DNA of 64,000 bases from Pukyongia sp963768085 (GTDB lineage: Bacteria; Bacteroidota; Bacteroidia; Flavobacteriales; Flavobacteriaceae), in NCBI GenBank assembly GCA_963768085.1, contig CAVYGO010000002.1:62001-126000 (forward strand). Direction: 5' to 3'. The translations under genes and the position numbers were made by a program. Positions 54,865 to 63,510 of this stretch are shown here, in pieces. The notes under the pieces were generated by a model. The model made no database searches and was not told the DNA's origin. It worked only from the letters and a program-made list of their open reading frames with translations. Position 1 is the first letter of the stretch, and each line of letters begins with the position of its first letter.

Positions 54865-55662
54865 ATGAAACATATTCTTGTACCGGTAGATTTTTCAGAC
54901 ATTTCAATGAATGCTTTAAAATATGCGCTTGATATGTTCAAGGGTAAGCCACTTGCTGTCACACTTGCTCACTTTTATGGAACGCCAAAAGGTGGTCCTT
55001 TTATGATGAAAAATATCGATAGAATCCTTGAAAAGGAAGCCAAAGATTCGATGAACGCACTGGTAAAACAAATGGAAGAAGCACACAGTGAGGTTTCTTT
55101 TATTTCCAAAACGGTTCATGCAGACGCCTCTTCAACTATTTGTGATATGGGTAATAGTGGTAAATACGACTATATCATCATGGGCACGAAGGGTGCCAGC
55201 GGTCTTAAAGAAGTTTTTATGGGTAGTGTGGCAGGTGGTGTAATTGCGGGTACGTCGGCGCCGGTTATGGTAGTTCCAGCAAATTATGTATTCAAAGCAG
55301 CATCCGAGGTGCTCATGACCATAGGTAAGGAACCTGTTGTTGACGACAGTGTGATTGAACCCTTAATTGAGCTTCTTAAAATAACTGGCGATCAGCTTAA
55401 GATCCTTCATGTGGTTAACAATTCTGACAAAGTTATGGAAGTTCCGCTTGGGAAACTGAAATCCCTGATTAGTGAGGAGGATTATATCATCGGCTCAGGC
55501 GATCTAAACAAGGATCTAAATTCTTACATAATCAAGGACGATGCTCAATTGCTATGCATGGTTAGAACCAAGAAAGGATTCTTTAACCGAATCTTCGGTG
55601 GAAGTGCTACTTTAAATCAAACCTTCAATAGTACCATCCCTTTGCTTATCTTGCACGAATAG
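54865..55662 (+). CDS. universal stress protein
   Basis: The 265-residue protein has one good UspA domain (KHILVPVDFSDISMNALKYA; IIMGTKGASGLKEVFMGSVAGG, then APVMVVP). A degenerate second half of about 150-265 lacks the nucleotide loop. It should bind ATP or AMP through the first domain and act in stress or stationary phase. It diverges from the USP-ATPase operon and has a clear promoter. A 180-base gap without genes or strong signals separates it from mnmE. Confidence 0.9.
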   Translation: MKHILVPVDFSDISMNALKYALDMFKGKPLAVTLAHFYGTPKGGPFMMKNIDRILEKEAKDSMNALVKQMEEAHSEVSFISKTVHADASSTICDMGNSGKYDYIIMGTKGASGLKEVFMGSVAGGVIAGTSAPVMVVPANYVFKAASEVLMTIGKEPVVDDSVIEPLIELLKITGDQLKILHVVNNSDKVMEVPLGKLKSLISEEDYIIGSGDLNKDLNSYIIKDDAQLLCMVRTKKGFFNRIFGGSATLNQTFNSTIPLLILHE

Positions 55663-55843
55663 AAGATGGTGTTTCGATGATTGGAAATAATCATCCCTGT
55701 CAGTGATAATCTGCAGGTTGTCTTAATCAAAGTACATAGAAGAATAATTGTTTTCATCCTTCCGCATGGTTCTAATAAAAAAGCTGACTATACTTACTCC
55801 CGGATAAAAAAATTCGCAACCTATTCCATAGTTCGGGATCTGT

Positions 55844-57259
55844 TTACTTTCCAATACAAAAATTCGCGAAGATATTACCAAGCAACTCATCATTGGAGAT
55901 CTCTCCCGTGATCTCACCAAAATAATAAAGGGCCTGCCGGATATCTATCGCAAGAAGATCACCACTCAGGTTGTTGTCGATCCCTTGTTGCACCTTATCT
56001 ATTTCCTCAAGCGCTTTTAAAAGGGCATCATAATGGCGTGAATTGGTCACAATGGTTTCGTTGTTTCTCAAAGCACCGGTATTCACAAAGTCGAGTAGGG
56101 TAGTCTTTAAAAGCTCAACATTTTCACCTGTTTTGGCGGAAAGCACCATGGCATGAGATTTCTCGCTGTCATTCGCTATGCCCTTTAAGTCATCCTCAAT
56201 TTTCTTTCTTTCTTCCTCAGAAACCTGGTCAATCTTATTAGCGATAATAAGAATTGCTTTTTGAGGGTATTTGTTGTGGATCTTTTCGATCTCTATTTTG
56301 AGATCATTCTCCTGGCTAATAAACTTTAAAGCTTCTAAAAGAAAGACCACGACCTGCGCCTGTTCCATTTTCTCGTAGGTCTTTTTTATTCCCAGGCCTT
56401 CAATGACATCACTGGTGTCACGTATTCCCGCCGTATCGATAAAACGAAAACCAATGCCCCCGATGGTGATCTCGTCTTCAATAGTGTCACGTGTGGTACC
56501 CGCTATCTCACTCACAATTGCCCTTTCTTCATTAAGCAGTGCGTTAAGCAGCGTAGATTTCCCAACGTTCGGCTCACCCACGATAGCAACGGGTATGCCA
56601 TTCTTCAGGACATTTCCTGTGGCAAATGAGTCGATAAGTCGTTTCAGGACCTTTCGAATTCTTGTAATTAGTTTCTGAAATTCTTCCCTGTTCGCAAATT
56701 CAACATCTTCTTCAGAAAAATCCAATTCCAATTCAATAAGAGATGCAAAATTCAAAAGCGCTTCCCTTAACTTTTTTATTTCAGAAGAAAATCCGCCACG
56801 CATTTGCTGAATCGCTAATTGATGCGATGCAGCACTATCACTGGTGATAAGATCTGCGACGGCCTCTGCCTGACTCAGATCCATTTTTCCATGTAAGAAT
56901 GCCCGTAAGGTAAATTCACCCGCCTGTGCCATTCGGCATCCTTTCCGAAGCGCCAATTGAATAATTTCCTGCTGAATATAATTACTGCCATGACAAGAGA
57001 ACTCCACCACATTTTCACCGGTATAACTATGAGGATTTATGAAGACCGTAGCCAGAACCTGGTCAATTACACGGCTCTTATCCATAACATGTCCTAAATG
57101 AACCGTATGCGTGGCCTGGTCTTGCAATACCTTACCGGAAACCGATTCGAACATGGACGAGCCTATACCGATTGCTTCCTGTCCCGAAAGGCGGATTACA
57201 GCGATTGCTCCCGCTCCTGCCGGTGTTGCCAATGCTACTATGGTGTCCTCATACGTCAT
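55844..57259 (-). CDS. mnmE: MnmE (TrmE), tRNA uridine-34 modification GTPase
   Basis: With MnmG this GTPase makes the (carboxymethyl)aminomethyl group on U34 of several tRNAs. The 471-residue protein begins MTYEDTIVALATPAGAGAIA and shows the G motifs GEPNVGKSTLLN near residue 220, GTTRDTIE, DTAGIRDT and NKID, and ends in the catalytic FCIGK motif. The ATG at 57259 is chosen over a TTG at 57268 that falls inside a promoter-like box. It is a single-gene unit. Confidence 0.96.
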   Translation of the reverse strand: MTYEDTIVALATPAGAGAIAVIRLSGQEAIGIGSSMFESVSGKVLQDQATHTVHLGHVMDKSRVIDQVLATVFINPHSYTGENVVEFSCHGSNYIQQEIIQLALRKGCRMAQAGEFTLRAFLHGKMDLSQAEAVADLITSDSAASHQLAIQQMRGGFSSEIKKLREALLNFASLIELELDFSEEDVEFANREEFQKLITRIRKVLKRLIDSFATGNVLKNGIPVAIVGEPNVGKSTLLNALLNEERAIVSEIAGTTRDTIEDEITIGGIGFRFIDTAGIRDTSDVIEGLGIKKTYEKMEQAQVVVFLLEALKFISQENDLKIEIEKIHNKYPQKAILIIANKIDQVSEEERKKIEDDLKGIANDSEKSHAMVLSAKTGENVELLKTTLLDFVNTGALRNNETIVTNSRHYDALLKALEEIDKVQQGIDNNLSGDLLAIDIRQALYYFGEITGEISNDELLGNIFANFCIGK

Positions 57260-57265
57260 AGGCTG

Positions 57266-57273
57266 CAAAAATA
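57266..57273 (-). promoter_or_regulatory. candidate -7 box TAttTTTG for mnmE
   Basis: CAAAAATA on the plus strand reads TATTTTTG on the minus strand, ending only six bases before the mnmE ATG. As with uvrA, this would give a nearly leaderless transcript. Motif match only. Confidence 0.35.
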
Positions 57274-57345
57274 CGAATAAGTTAATTGTTGTAACATTTC
57301 AAAATAAATCAAGTCATATATATTACAACCTCAAAATCAATCAAA

Positions 57346-57708
57346 ATGGAAGTTATTAATCATAGTGTGAAACGAGTAGACAATAATTTGCTTGTTGTAA
57401 CGCATTTGTCACAATTACTGTATTATATCACCGGTTTCGGTGGACTTGTTGTCCCTCTCATTCTTTGGCTAACTCAGAAAGACAAAGTGGAAGGAATGGA
57501 CGTGCACGGAAAGGCAATCGTGAATTTTCAATTGACCCTGCTCCTTATCACGTTGGTAAGTATTCCTGGGATTCTCCTATTCGGACTAGGGATTCTGGGC
57601 TTGATCTATGTGGGACTAGTAGGATTTATTGTTCCGATCATTAATGCCGTGAAAGCCGGTAATGGTGAATCACCCAGCTATTTCGGAACCATAACATTTA
57701 TATCTTAA
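57346..57708 (+). CDS. DUF4870 membrane protein
   Basis: The 120-residue protein has three hydrophobic segments. THLSQLLYYITGFGGLVVPL, VHGKAIVNFQLTLLL and VGFIVPIINAVKAGNGES are the signatures of DUF4870 (Tic20-like small membrane proteins). Function unknown. A 33-residue membrane ORF starts one base after its stop, and a terminator follows. Confidence 0.85.
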   Translation: MEVINHSVKRVDNNLLVVTHLSQLLYYITGFGGLVVPLILWLTQKDKVEGMDVHGKAIVNFQLTLLLITLVSIPGILLFGLGILGLIYVGLVGFIVPIINAVKAGNGESPSYFGTITFIS

Positions 57709-57709
57709 T

Positions 57710-57811
57710 ATGTTTTGGTGGACAATATTAGGTGTGGCAGTCGTTTTATGCACACTCTGTTTCGCCGGCGTTTTCAAGAAAGAGAACTGGCGATCACTCG
57801 ACGATAAGTAA
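57710..57811 (+). CDS. short membrane protein of 33 residues
   Basis: The frame begins one base after the DUF4870 stop (TAATATG) and ends at TAA 57809-57811. The product starts MFWWTILGVAVVLCTLCFAG and has a charged tail (FKKENWRSLDDK), a clear single membrane span. Tight spacing and a terminator 35 bases beyond support it as the second gene of a two-gene unit. Confidence 0.5.
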   Translation: MFWWTILGVAVVLCTLCFAGVFKKENWRSLDDK

Positions 57812-57845
57812 TTTTGATCAATTACTTGTATGAAGTTTAATGGCT

Positions 57846-57880
57846 AAACCCTATTCCTTGTGGATAGGGTTTGGTTTTTT
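57846..57880 (+). terminator. rho-independent terminator
   Basis: AAACCCTAT (57846-57854) pairs perfectly with ATAGGGTTT (57864-57872) around a nine-base loop, followed by GG and T6. It ends the DUF4870 unit. Confidence 0.82.
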
Positions 57881-57984
57881 ATTCAATTGCCAGACAGATG
57901 AACGTAAGTCAAGTTGATTTTGTTCTTTTGGAAATAAATACCAACTTTGAAGTAAGCTTATATTCTTAAACTAACCAAATCAGA

Positions 57985-59505
57985 ATGAAATCCAGCAATA
58001 GATTCATTGTTTACGGCTTAGCTCTTTTCAATGTCGCACTTCACTTATATGCCTATAATAATCTTGAATATCACCGTGATGAATTGCTGTATTTCTCTCT
58101 TGGGAATCATCCTGACTTCGGCTATGCGACAGTACCTCCGTTGATTGGCTGGATCGCAGCTGCCATGCAATCGATCTTTGGGTATTCGTTAATTGCGGTA
58201 AAATTATTCCCGGCGCTGCTGGGAGGTGCCCTGGTCCTCGTTTCGGCGAATATTGCCCGTGAATTAAAAGGAGATTCATATGCCCGGATCATTACCGCGA
58301 TTGCTATTGTAATGATGCCTGTTGGTCTCAGAGCTTTCCATCTCTTTCAACCCGTACCGATTGACCTGTTTCTCTGGACGCTGTTATTATATTATACCCT
58401 TAGGTATATAAATTCTGAAGAAAAAAAATATCTCATTATTCTGGGAATCGTTGCTGGTATTGCCATGCTGAATAAATATCTAATAGGACTGCTGTTCTTC
58501 GCGCTGTTGATATCATTGATCTTTTCTCCACACCGAAACATATTTCGCGAGCGATTTCTTTACTATGGAATCCTTATCGCATTCGTAATCTTTTTACCGA
58601 ATTTGATTTGGCAGGCCGCACATGATTTTCCAGTGATAGGACATATGTCTGCTCTTAGCGAAAATCAGCTCGTCCATGTAAACCGAATGGGTTTTTTAAT
58701 GGACCAGTTACTTATGACCTTCTCGGTGTGCATTATTCTTATTATCGGATGGGTATATACTTTTCGGAAATCAAAATACAGATACCTGGCTGTTAGTGCA
58801 TTGATCGTTTTTCTAATGCTCATGTTGCTGCGTGGTAAAAGTTATTACACCATGGGGATATTTCCTGTGTTGATAGCCGCCGGATGCGTGGCTGTTGAGA
58901 AAACGGTGAGGAATAAGTTTTTTAGGGTTTTAATTCCTTTGCTTATTGTACTTATAACCCTACCCGCCTTGCCAATCGGGCTACCCGTGTACAGCGAAGC
59001 TGGCTTAGTAGCTTATTTTAAGGATTTGGAAGAAGATTATGGTCTTGATATTGGACGTCGTTTTGAAGACGGAACCATTCATTCGCTACCGCAGGATTAC
59101 GCCGATCAACTGGGATGGGAAGAATTAACAAGCATCACAAAGAAAGCGTATGATCTGGTTCCCGAAAAGGACAGAACTTTTATCTATGCCGAAAATTATG
59201 GTCAGGCCGGAGCGATAGCCGTCATTGGAAAAAAATATGATCTTCCCGAACCCGTAAGTTTCCATGAAAGTTTCTTCTATTGGTTTCCTGAAAAGTTCGA
59301 TCCGGATATTGAATACCTGGTCTATATTAACGATGAACTGGGAGAAAACGTACGATATTTATTTAGAGATATTGAAGAAATAGGTCGTATCTCCAATATA
59401 AATGCCAGGGAGTACGGTACTACAGTATACCTGTGTAGCAATCCTAAATCATCATTCAATGAGTTCTGGGCCGAAGTGATAGAAAGCGTGGAAGATCCTT
59501 TCTGA
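57985..59505 (+). CDS. GT39-like membrane glycosyltransferase (ArnT/PMT family)
   Basis: The 506-residue protein has about 10-11 membrane spans and a C-terminal periplasmic domain of about residues 340-506. The first loop has YHRDELLYFSLGNHPDFGYA, with the Arg-Asp-Glu pattern expected of GT-C enzymes (catalytic acidic residues in loop 1), and VPPLIGWIAAAMQ. Such enzymes use polyprenyl-phosphate sugars to modify lipids or proteins on the periplasmic side. Substrate unknown. It stands alone between a terminator and the convergent dnaN gene. Confidence 0.85.
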   Translation: MKSSNRFIVYGLALFNVALHLYAYNNLEYHRDELLYFSLGNHPDFGYATVPPLIGWIAAAMQSIFGYSLIAVKLFPALLGGALVLVSANIARELKGDSYARIITAIAIVMMPVGLRAFHLFQPVPIDLFLWTLLLYYTLRYINSEEKKYLIILGIVAGIAMLNKYLIGLLFFALLISLIFSPHRNIFRERFLYYGILIAFVIFLPNLIWQAAHDFPVIGHMSALSENQLVHVNRMGFLMDQLLMTFSVCIILIIGWVYTFRKSKYRYLAVSALIVFLMLMLLRGKSYYTMGIFPVLIAAGCVAVEKTVRNKFFRVLIPLLIVLITLPALPIGLPVYSEAGLVAYFKDLEEDYGLDIGRRFEDGTIHSLPQDYADQLGWEELTSITKKAYDLVPEKDRTFIYAENYGQAGAIAVIGKKYDLPEPVSFHESFFYWFPEKFDPDIEYLVYINDELGENVRYLFRDIEEIGRISNINAREYGTTVYLCSNPKSSFNEFWAEVIESVEDPF

Positions 59506-59545
59506 AAACACCTGCTGTCAGCCCTTAGAAATTCAATTCTTATAA

Positions 59546-60664
59546 CTAGTTATTCAGCATGACAGGCATTACCAGCATGGTTACCTGTTCTCCTTCATCC
59601 AGTCCATCCACCGGCATTAAAATACCGGCACGATTTGGCAGGGACATTTCCAGGGACACGTCATCACTGGACAGGTTGTTCAGCATTTCGGTGAGGAATC
59701 TTGAATTAAACCCTATTTGCATATCATCGCCCTGATAGTCACAGGTTAGCCGTTCCTCCGCCTTGTTGCTATAGTCGATATCTTCCGCCGAAATGTTCAA
59801 TTCAGCACCTGCTATCTTTAAACGTATCTGATGTGTGGTCTTGTTACTGAAGATACTCACCCTGCGTACCGAATTTAAAAATTGTGTACGGTCGATTGTA
59901 AGCTTGTTTGGATTTTCCTTAGGAATAACGGCTTCGTAATTCGGATATTTACCATCGATAAGGCGACAAACCATCTCGGTATTGTCGAAACTGAATTTAG
60001 CATTGCTCTCGTTGTATTCAACCACTACATCGTTTTCATCGCCTGCCAGTATGCTTTTCAATAAATTCAGGGGTTTTTTAGGCATTATGAACTCAGCGGC
60101 CTGGGAAGCACTAACATCTCCTCTTGAATACTTCACAAGTTTATGTGCATCGGTTGCAACGAAGGTGAGGTTTTCTGTGGAGAATTGAAAGAATACCCCA
60201 CTCATAACCGGCCTGAGATCGTCATTTCCACTGGCGAAAATTGTTTTACTGATAGCATTTGCCAGGATATCGCCCTGAATGGTGGTTGATGACGGGTCCT
60301 TTAAGGCAACCGGACTTGGAAATTCATCGCCATTGGCATAAGCAAGTGCATATTTACCATGGTTACTGCTTATTTCGACGGTATTATTGTCCTCCACCGT
60401 AAAAGTCAGAGGCTGCTCAGGAAAAGTTTTCAACGTATCAAGTAAAAGTCGTGCAGGTATACAAACACTTCCTTTTTCACTGCTTTCAACCTCTAATTTC
60501 GAAGATATGGTCGTCTCCAGGTCGGAAGCGGAAACGCTAAGTGAATTCCCATCCAGATCGAACAAAAAGTTATCTAAAATGGGCAGCGTGTTATTGCTGT
60601 TTATAATGCCGCCTAAGACTTGCAGCTGTTTCAGTAAATAAGAACTCGATACAATAAATTTCAT
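59546..60664 (-). CDS. dnaN: DnaN, DNA polymerase III beta sliding clamp
   Basis: The 372-residue ring-forming clamp tethers the replicative polymerase to DNA. MKFIVSSSYLLKQLQVLGGI at the start, FDLDGNSLSVSASDLETTI in the first domain and the C-terminal VMPVMLNN (normally VMPMRL) are typical. The ATG at 60664 is used because the 16 codons further upstream have no family likeness. It lies 108 bases after gldG with its own promoter box. No oriC-like DnaA box cluster was noticed nearby. Confidence 0.96.
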   Translation of the reverse strand: MKFIVSSSYLLKQLQVLGGIINSNNTLPILDNFLFDLDGNSLSVSASDLETTISSKLEVESSEKGSVCIPARLLLDTLKTFPEQPLTFTVEDNNTVEISSNHGKYALAYANGDEFPSPVALKDPSSTTIQGDILANAISKTIFASGNDDLRPVMSGVFFQFSTENLTFVATDAHKLVKYSRGDVSASQAAEFIMPKKPLNLLKSILAGDENDVVVEYNESNAKFSFDNTEMVCRLIDGKYPNYEAVIPKENPNKLTIDRTQFLNSVRRVSIFSNKTTHQIRLKIAGAELNISAEDIDYSNKAEERLTCDYQGDDMQIGFNSRFLTEMLNNLSSDDVSLEMSLPNRAGILMPVDGLDEGEQVTMLVMPVMLNN

Positions 60665-60724
60665 TCTTGGGTTGTCTTTCTGGGTTGAATATTCAAAGGC
60701 AGCATGACTCATTTCGCCTACCTA

Positions 60725-60760
60725 CAAATATATTTTAAATGCGCTTTTAGTTAAAACAAA
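60725..60760 (-). promoter_or_regulatory. dnaN promoter candidate
   Basis: On the minus strand TTTG (60757-60760) precedes TATATTTG (60725-60732) by 24 bases, slightly longer than usual. The leader to the ATG at 60664 would be about 55 bases. Confidence 0.5.
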
Positions 60761-60772
60761 CTTATTAACATT

Positions 60773-62482
60773 TTAGCGTGGGATCGACTCCTGGCTGACG
60801 CTATATTTACGTTTCCGAAGGTACTGAAATATAATCCCAAAAACAGCTAATAAGCCCAATGGTAGCAGCAAGTTTATAATTTGCCACCGGGTGCGTTCTT
60901 CCGAAGTTTTTTGTGGATCGAGAAAAGGAATGGCGATTTCCTTGGTCCGAATGTTTATAAGTCCGCTGTCATCCAGCAGGTAATTTACCGTATTCAGCAG
61001 AAATTCCTTGTTCCCATAGAAGGATTGCGTCCATTTGTCGAAGCCTAATTCTAATGGGCGACCTCTGTCCAATTGATTCCGGATCACATCACCATCACTT
61101 ATCACAACCATTTTAGTAGGAACGGATTTGACCTTATCCTCTTTGTTTGAAAATGGCTTCACTCGGTTTGTATATACCGAGGGGAATTCTCCTTCCAGCA
61201 AAACGGCCAGCGGCGTTTCTCCTGCCGTGAATTTTGAAGGATCCGGACCTTCTTTGATCACTTTCAGGTTTTCAGGGATCTCTTTGTCGATGTTAATCTC
61301 TGCAGGTAAACCAATTATTCTTGTGATAGGTGAGGAGCTTAGTAATATGGTCTTCTTGATATCATTGGGAAGTGTATCGATGGCACTGGCGTATTCAAAC
61401 TTCACCGCCTCTATATTGGTCACTATCGGATGATTATTTCCGGAGCTGCTCAATGGATAGTAGAACCAGGGATACCGATTATATTGCGAATCTCGTTCAT
61501 TACCACTGGCAAGGACAATGGGGGCTGCATAAATGTCTTTAACAAGATTCGGGTTTATTCGAATTCCGTATTTAAAAAAGAAATCGTTAAGGTTGAGATC
61601 TTTCCCAAAGGCAAACGTATTACCACTCAGGGTGTCGATCTTGTTCTCCGTAGCATCCACCAACCATAAGGATGAACCCCCGTTCATTAAGAATTGATCG
61701 AGGATGTATTTTTCACTATCCGAGAAAGCCTGGGTGGGACCCGATGCCACTATCAGGTCGAATTCATTTAACTGTTCAAGAGTTCTCACGGGGGCTACGG
61801 CAGCAGAATCTAAAGTGAAAGGAGCAATAAAATAATATTCACGAAGCGTACTGAAGAAGTCTGCCACAAAACGATCGTCCAGTTCACCGTTACCTTTTAG
61901 AACTGCAACTTTCCTTCGTTTGGGTTGGGTTAATTTACTGAAACCATCGGCGAACGCATATTCCAGGTTCTGAATGGAACTATTAATACGTTCTTCCGAG
62001 GTAGCTCCCAATTGATTCTTAAGCAGTGGAATCTTCACTGTTTTATCATTGTAATAAGCAAGGGCCCATGGATAGACTAATTCAGTACTAACCTTTCCAT
62101 TATCCTGCACTTCCACTTGTGCTGCGGTGAGCCCGAAGTTACGCAGCTGGGTCTGTATAGCTTCCCGATCCTCTTCGGTAGCCATTGGATCGATGAATTC
62201 ATAATGTACATTGGAATTATAATCTGAAAACTCGTCGAGCAACTGCTTGGTTTCCTGCTGCAGCCTTTTAAATTCAGGTGGGAAATTACCTTTAAGGAAC
62301 ACATCGATGATTATTGGAGAGTCCACGGATTCAATCGTTTCCTTGGCAGCTTTGGAAAGGGTATATCTTTTATCCTGGGTAAGGTCGAATCGTTTGTATA
62401 CGTAGGTGCTAATTATATTCAATAACAATATCCCTGCGATAAGCAATACCAGATTCAGGGTATATTTCTTTTTTCCCTCCAT
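60773..62482 (-). CDS. gldG: GldG, gliding motility ABC transporter substrate-binding protein
   Basis: The 569-residue protein belongs to the GldG family: N-terminal membrane anchor (YTLNLVLLIAGILLLNIIS), YKRFDLTQDKRYTLSKAAKE, an ABC-type-uncharacterised domain, and a C-terminal membrane span (about 535-557). GldA, GldF and GldG form a transporter needed for gliding in Flavobacterium. The ATG at 62482 shares a base with the gldF stop (TGATG). gldA is not in the window. Confidence 0.94.
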   Translation of the reverse strand: MEGKKKYTLNLVLLIAGILLLNIISTYVYKRFDLTQDKRYTLSKAAKETIESVDSPIIIDVFLKGNFPPEFKRLQQETKQLLDEFSDYNSNVHYEFIDPMATEEDREAIQTQLRNFGLTAAQVEVQDNGKVSTELVYPWALAYYNDKTVKIPLLKNQLGATSEERINSSIQNLEYAFADGFSKLTQPKRRKVAVLKGNGELDDRFVADFFSTLREYYFIAPFTLDSAAVAPVRTLEQLNEFDLIVASGPTQAFSDSEKYILDQFLMNGGSSLWLVDATENKIDTLSGNTFAFGKDLNLNDFFFKYGIRINPNLVKDIYAAPIVLASGNERDSQYNRYPWFYYPLSSSGNNHPIVTNIEAVKFEYASAIDTLPNDIKKTILLSSSPITRIIGLPAEINIDKEIPENLKVIKEGPDPSKFTAGETPLAVLLEGEFPSVYTNRVKPFSNKEDKVKSVPTKMVVISDGDVIRNQLDRGRPLELGFDKWTQSFYGNKEFLLNTVNYLLDDSGLINIRTKEIAIPFLDPQKTSEERTRWQIINLLLPLGLLAVFGIIFQYLRKRKYSVSQESIPR

Positions 62483-63195
62483 CAACGTCTTTGCAATTTA
62501 AAGATGGTAAATGCTAAGAACAATAGTGTAACACTGAGAAAATAGATCAAATCCCGGGTGTCAAGAACACCTCTGGAAACACTATCAAAATGGGCTTTCA
62601 TCCCAAGTTTTTCAAATGCCAGATCTGAATTGATCGATGCCAGGCCTTCAAATCCATAGTACAAAAGAAAACAAAGAAAAACTGAGATTAGAAATGCCAC
62701 AATTTGATTTTGAGACAATGAAGAACCAAATATTCCGATAGCTGTGAAGGCTGCCGTGAGAAACAGTAAACCCAGATACGAACCTAAGGTGCTTCCAAGG
62801 TCCCAGTTTCCTGCCGGATTACCCAGATCTGATATGGTAAATATATACAGTAAAGTAGGGGATAAGGCGATAATTATGAGAAAGATCGAACCCAGGTATT
62901 TACCTCCAACAATACTGCGAATAGAGAGTGGTTTCGTAAGTAAAAGTTCAAGGGTGCCTTGTTTCAGTTCATCACTAAAAGATCGCATGGTTACAGCGGG
63001 TATTAGGAATAACAATATCCATGGTGCCAGTTCGAAGAGAGGGGCCAGATCGGCAAACCCGGAATCGAATATGTTGAAATCCCCACTGAACACCCACAGA
63101 AATAAACCATTAACAACCAAAAACAAGCCGATTACCAGATATCCTATCGGACTGGCAAAAAACGATTGTATTTCTTTTTTAATTATCGCTGTCAT
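62482..63195 (-). CDS. gldF: GldF, gliding motility ABC transporter permease
   Basis: The 237-residue ABC-2 type permease has six hydrophobic segments. MTAIIKKEIQSFFASPIGYL at the start, PAVTMRSFSDELKQGTLELL and LTKPLSIRSIVGGKYLGSI are typical of GldF. The ATG at 63195 overlaps the stop of the upstream monooxygenase gene as TGATG, and its own stop overlaps gldG the same way, so four genes appear translationally linked. Confidence 0.94.
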   Translation of the reverse strand: MTAIIKKEIQSFFASPIGYLVIGLFLVVNGLFLWVFSGDFNIFDSGFADLAPLFELAPWILLFLIPAVTMRSFSDELKQGTLELLLTKPLSIRSIVGGKYLGSIFLIIIALSPTLLYIFTISDLGNPAGNWDLGSTLGSYLGLLFLTAAFTAIGIFGSSLSQNQIVAFLISVFLCFLLYYGFEGLASINSDLAFEKLGMKAHFDSVSRGVLDTRDLIYFLSVTLLFLAFTIFKLQRR

Positions 63196-63491
63196 CAATT
63201 CAAACTATGCAGGGTATCGACACTATAGGCCTGCGCATTAGTACGAAATTTACTTTTTGTTGTTGCCCATACTTCCTTAAAAAAATCGCTATTTCTGTAG
63301 TACTCCAGATCGCTAACTTTTTCCCATTTACTGTATGTAAAAAAGATTTCCGGATTATTTTTATCTCGATAGAGTTCCAGGAAGCAACAACCGGGAAATG
63401 CACGGATCTTTTCCTTGATACGATCAAAATTAGCAAGAAATGCAGGGATTTCCGCTTCAATAAATTCCATTTTTACAATTCTTGTGAACAT
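63195..63491 (-). CDS. ABM-fold putative monooxygenase
   Basis: The 98-residue protein has the dimeric alpha-beta barrel of the antibiotic biosynthesis monooxygenase (ABM) family: IRAFPGCCFLELYRDKNNPE, FFTYSKWEKVSDLEYYRNSD and FKEVWATTKSKF. Members oxidise quinols or other small aromatics, or have unknown roles. In Bacteroidota it often precedes gldF; a link to gliding is not established. It lies 19 bases after the SAM hydrolase-like gene. Confidence 0.85.
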   Translation of the reverse strand: MFTRIVKMEFIEAEIPAFLANFDRIKEKIRAFPGCCFLELYRDKNNPEIFFTYSKWEKVSDLEYYRNSDFFKEVWATTKSKFRTNAQAYSVDTLHSLN

Positions 63492-63510
63492 AGTTTAAAT
63501 TTCATACTAC

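Noticed and set aside
55676..55695. Hairpin GATGATT/AATCATC after the universal stress gene as terminator
   Set aside because: Only seven A+T-rich pairs and no T tract follow on either strand.
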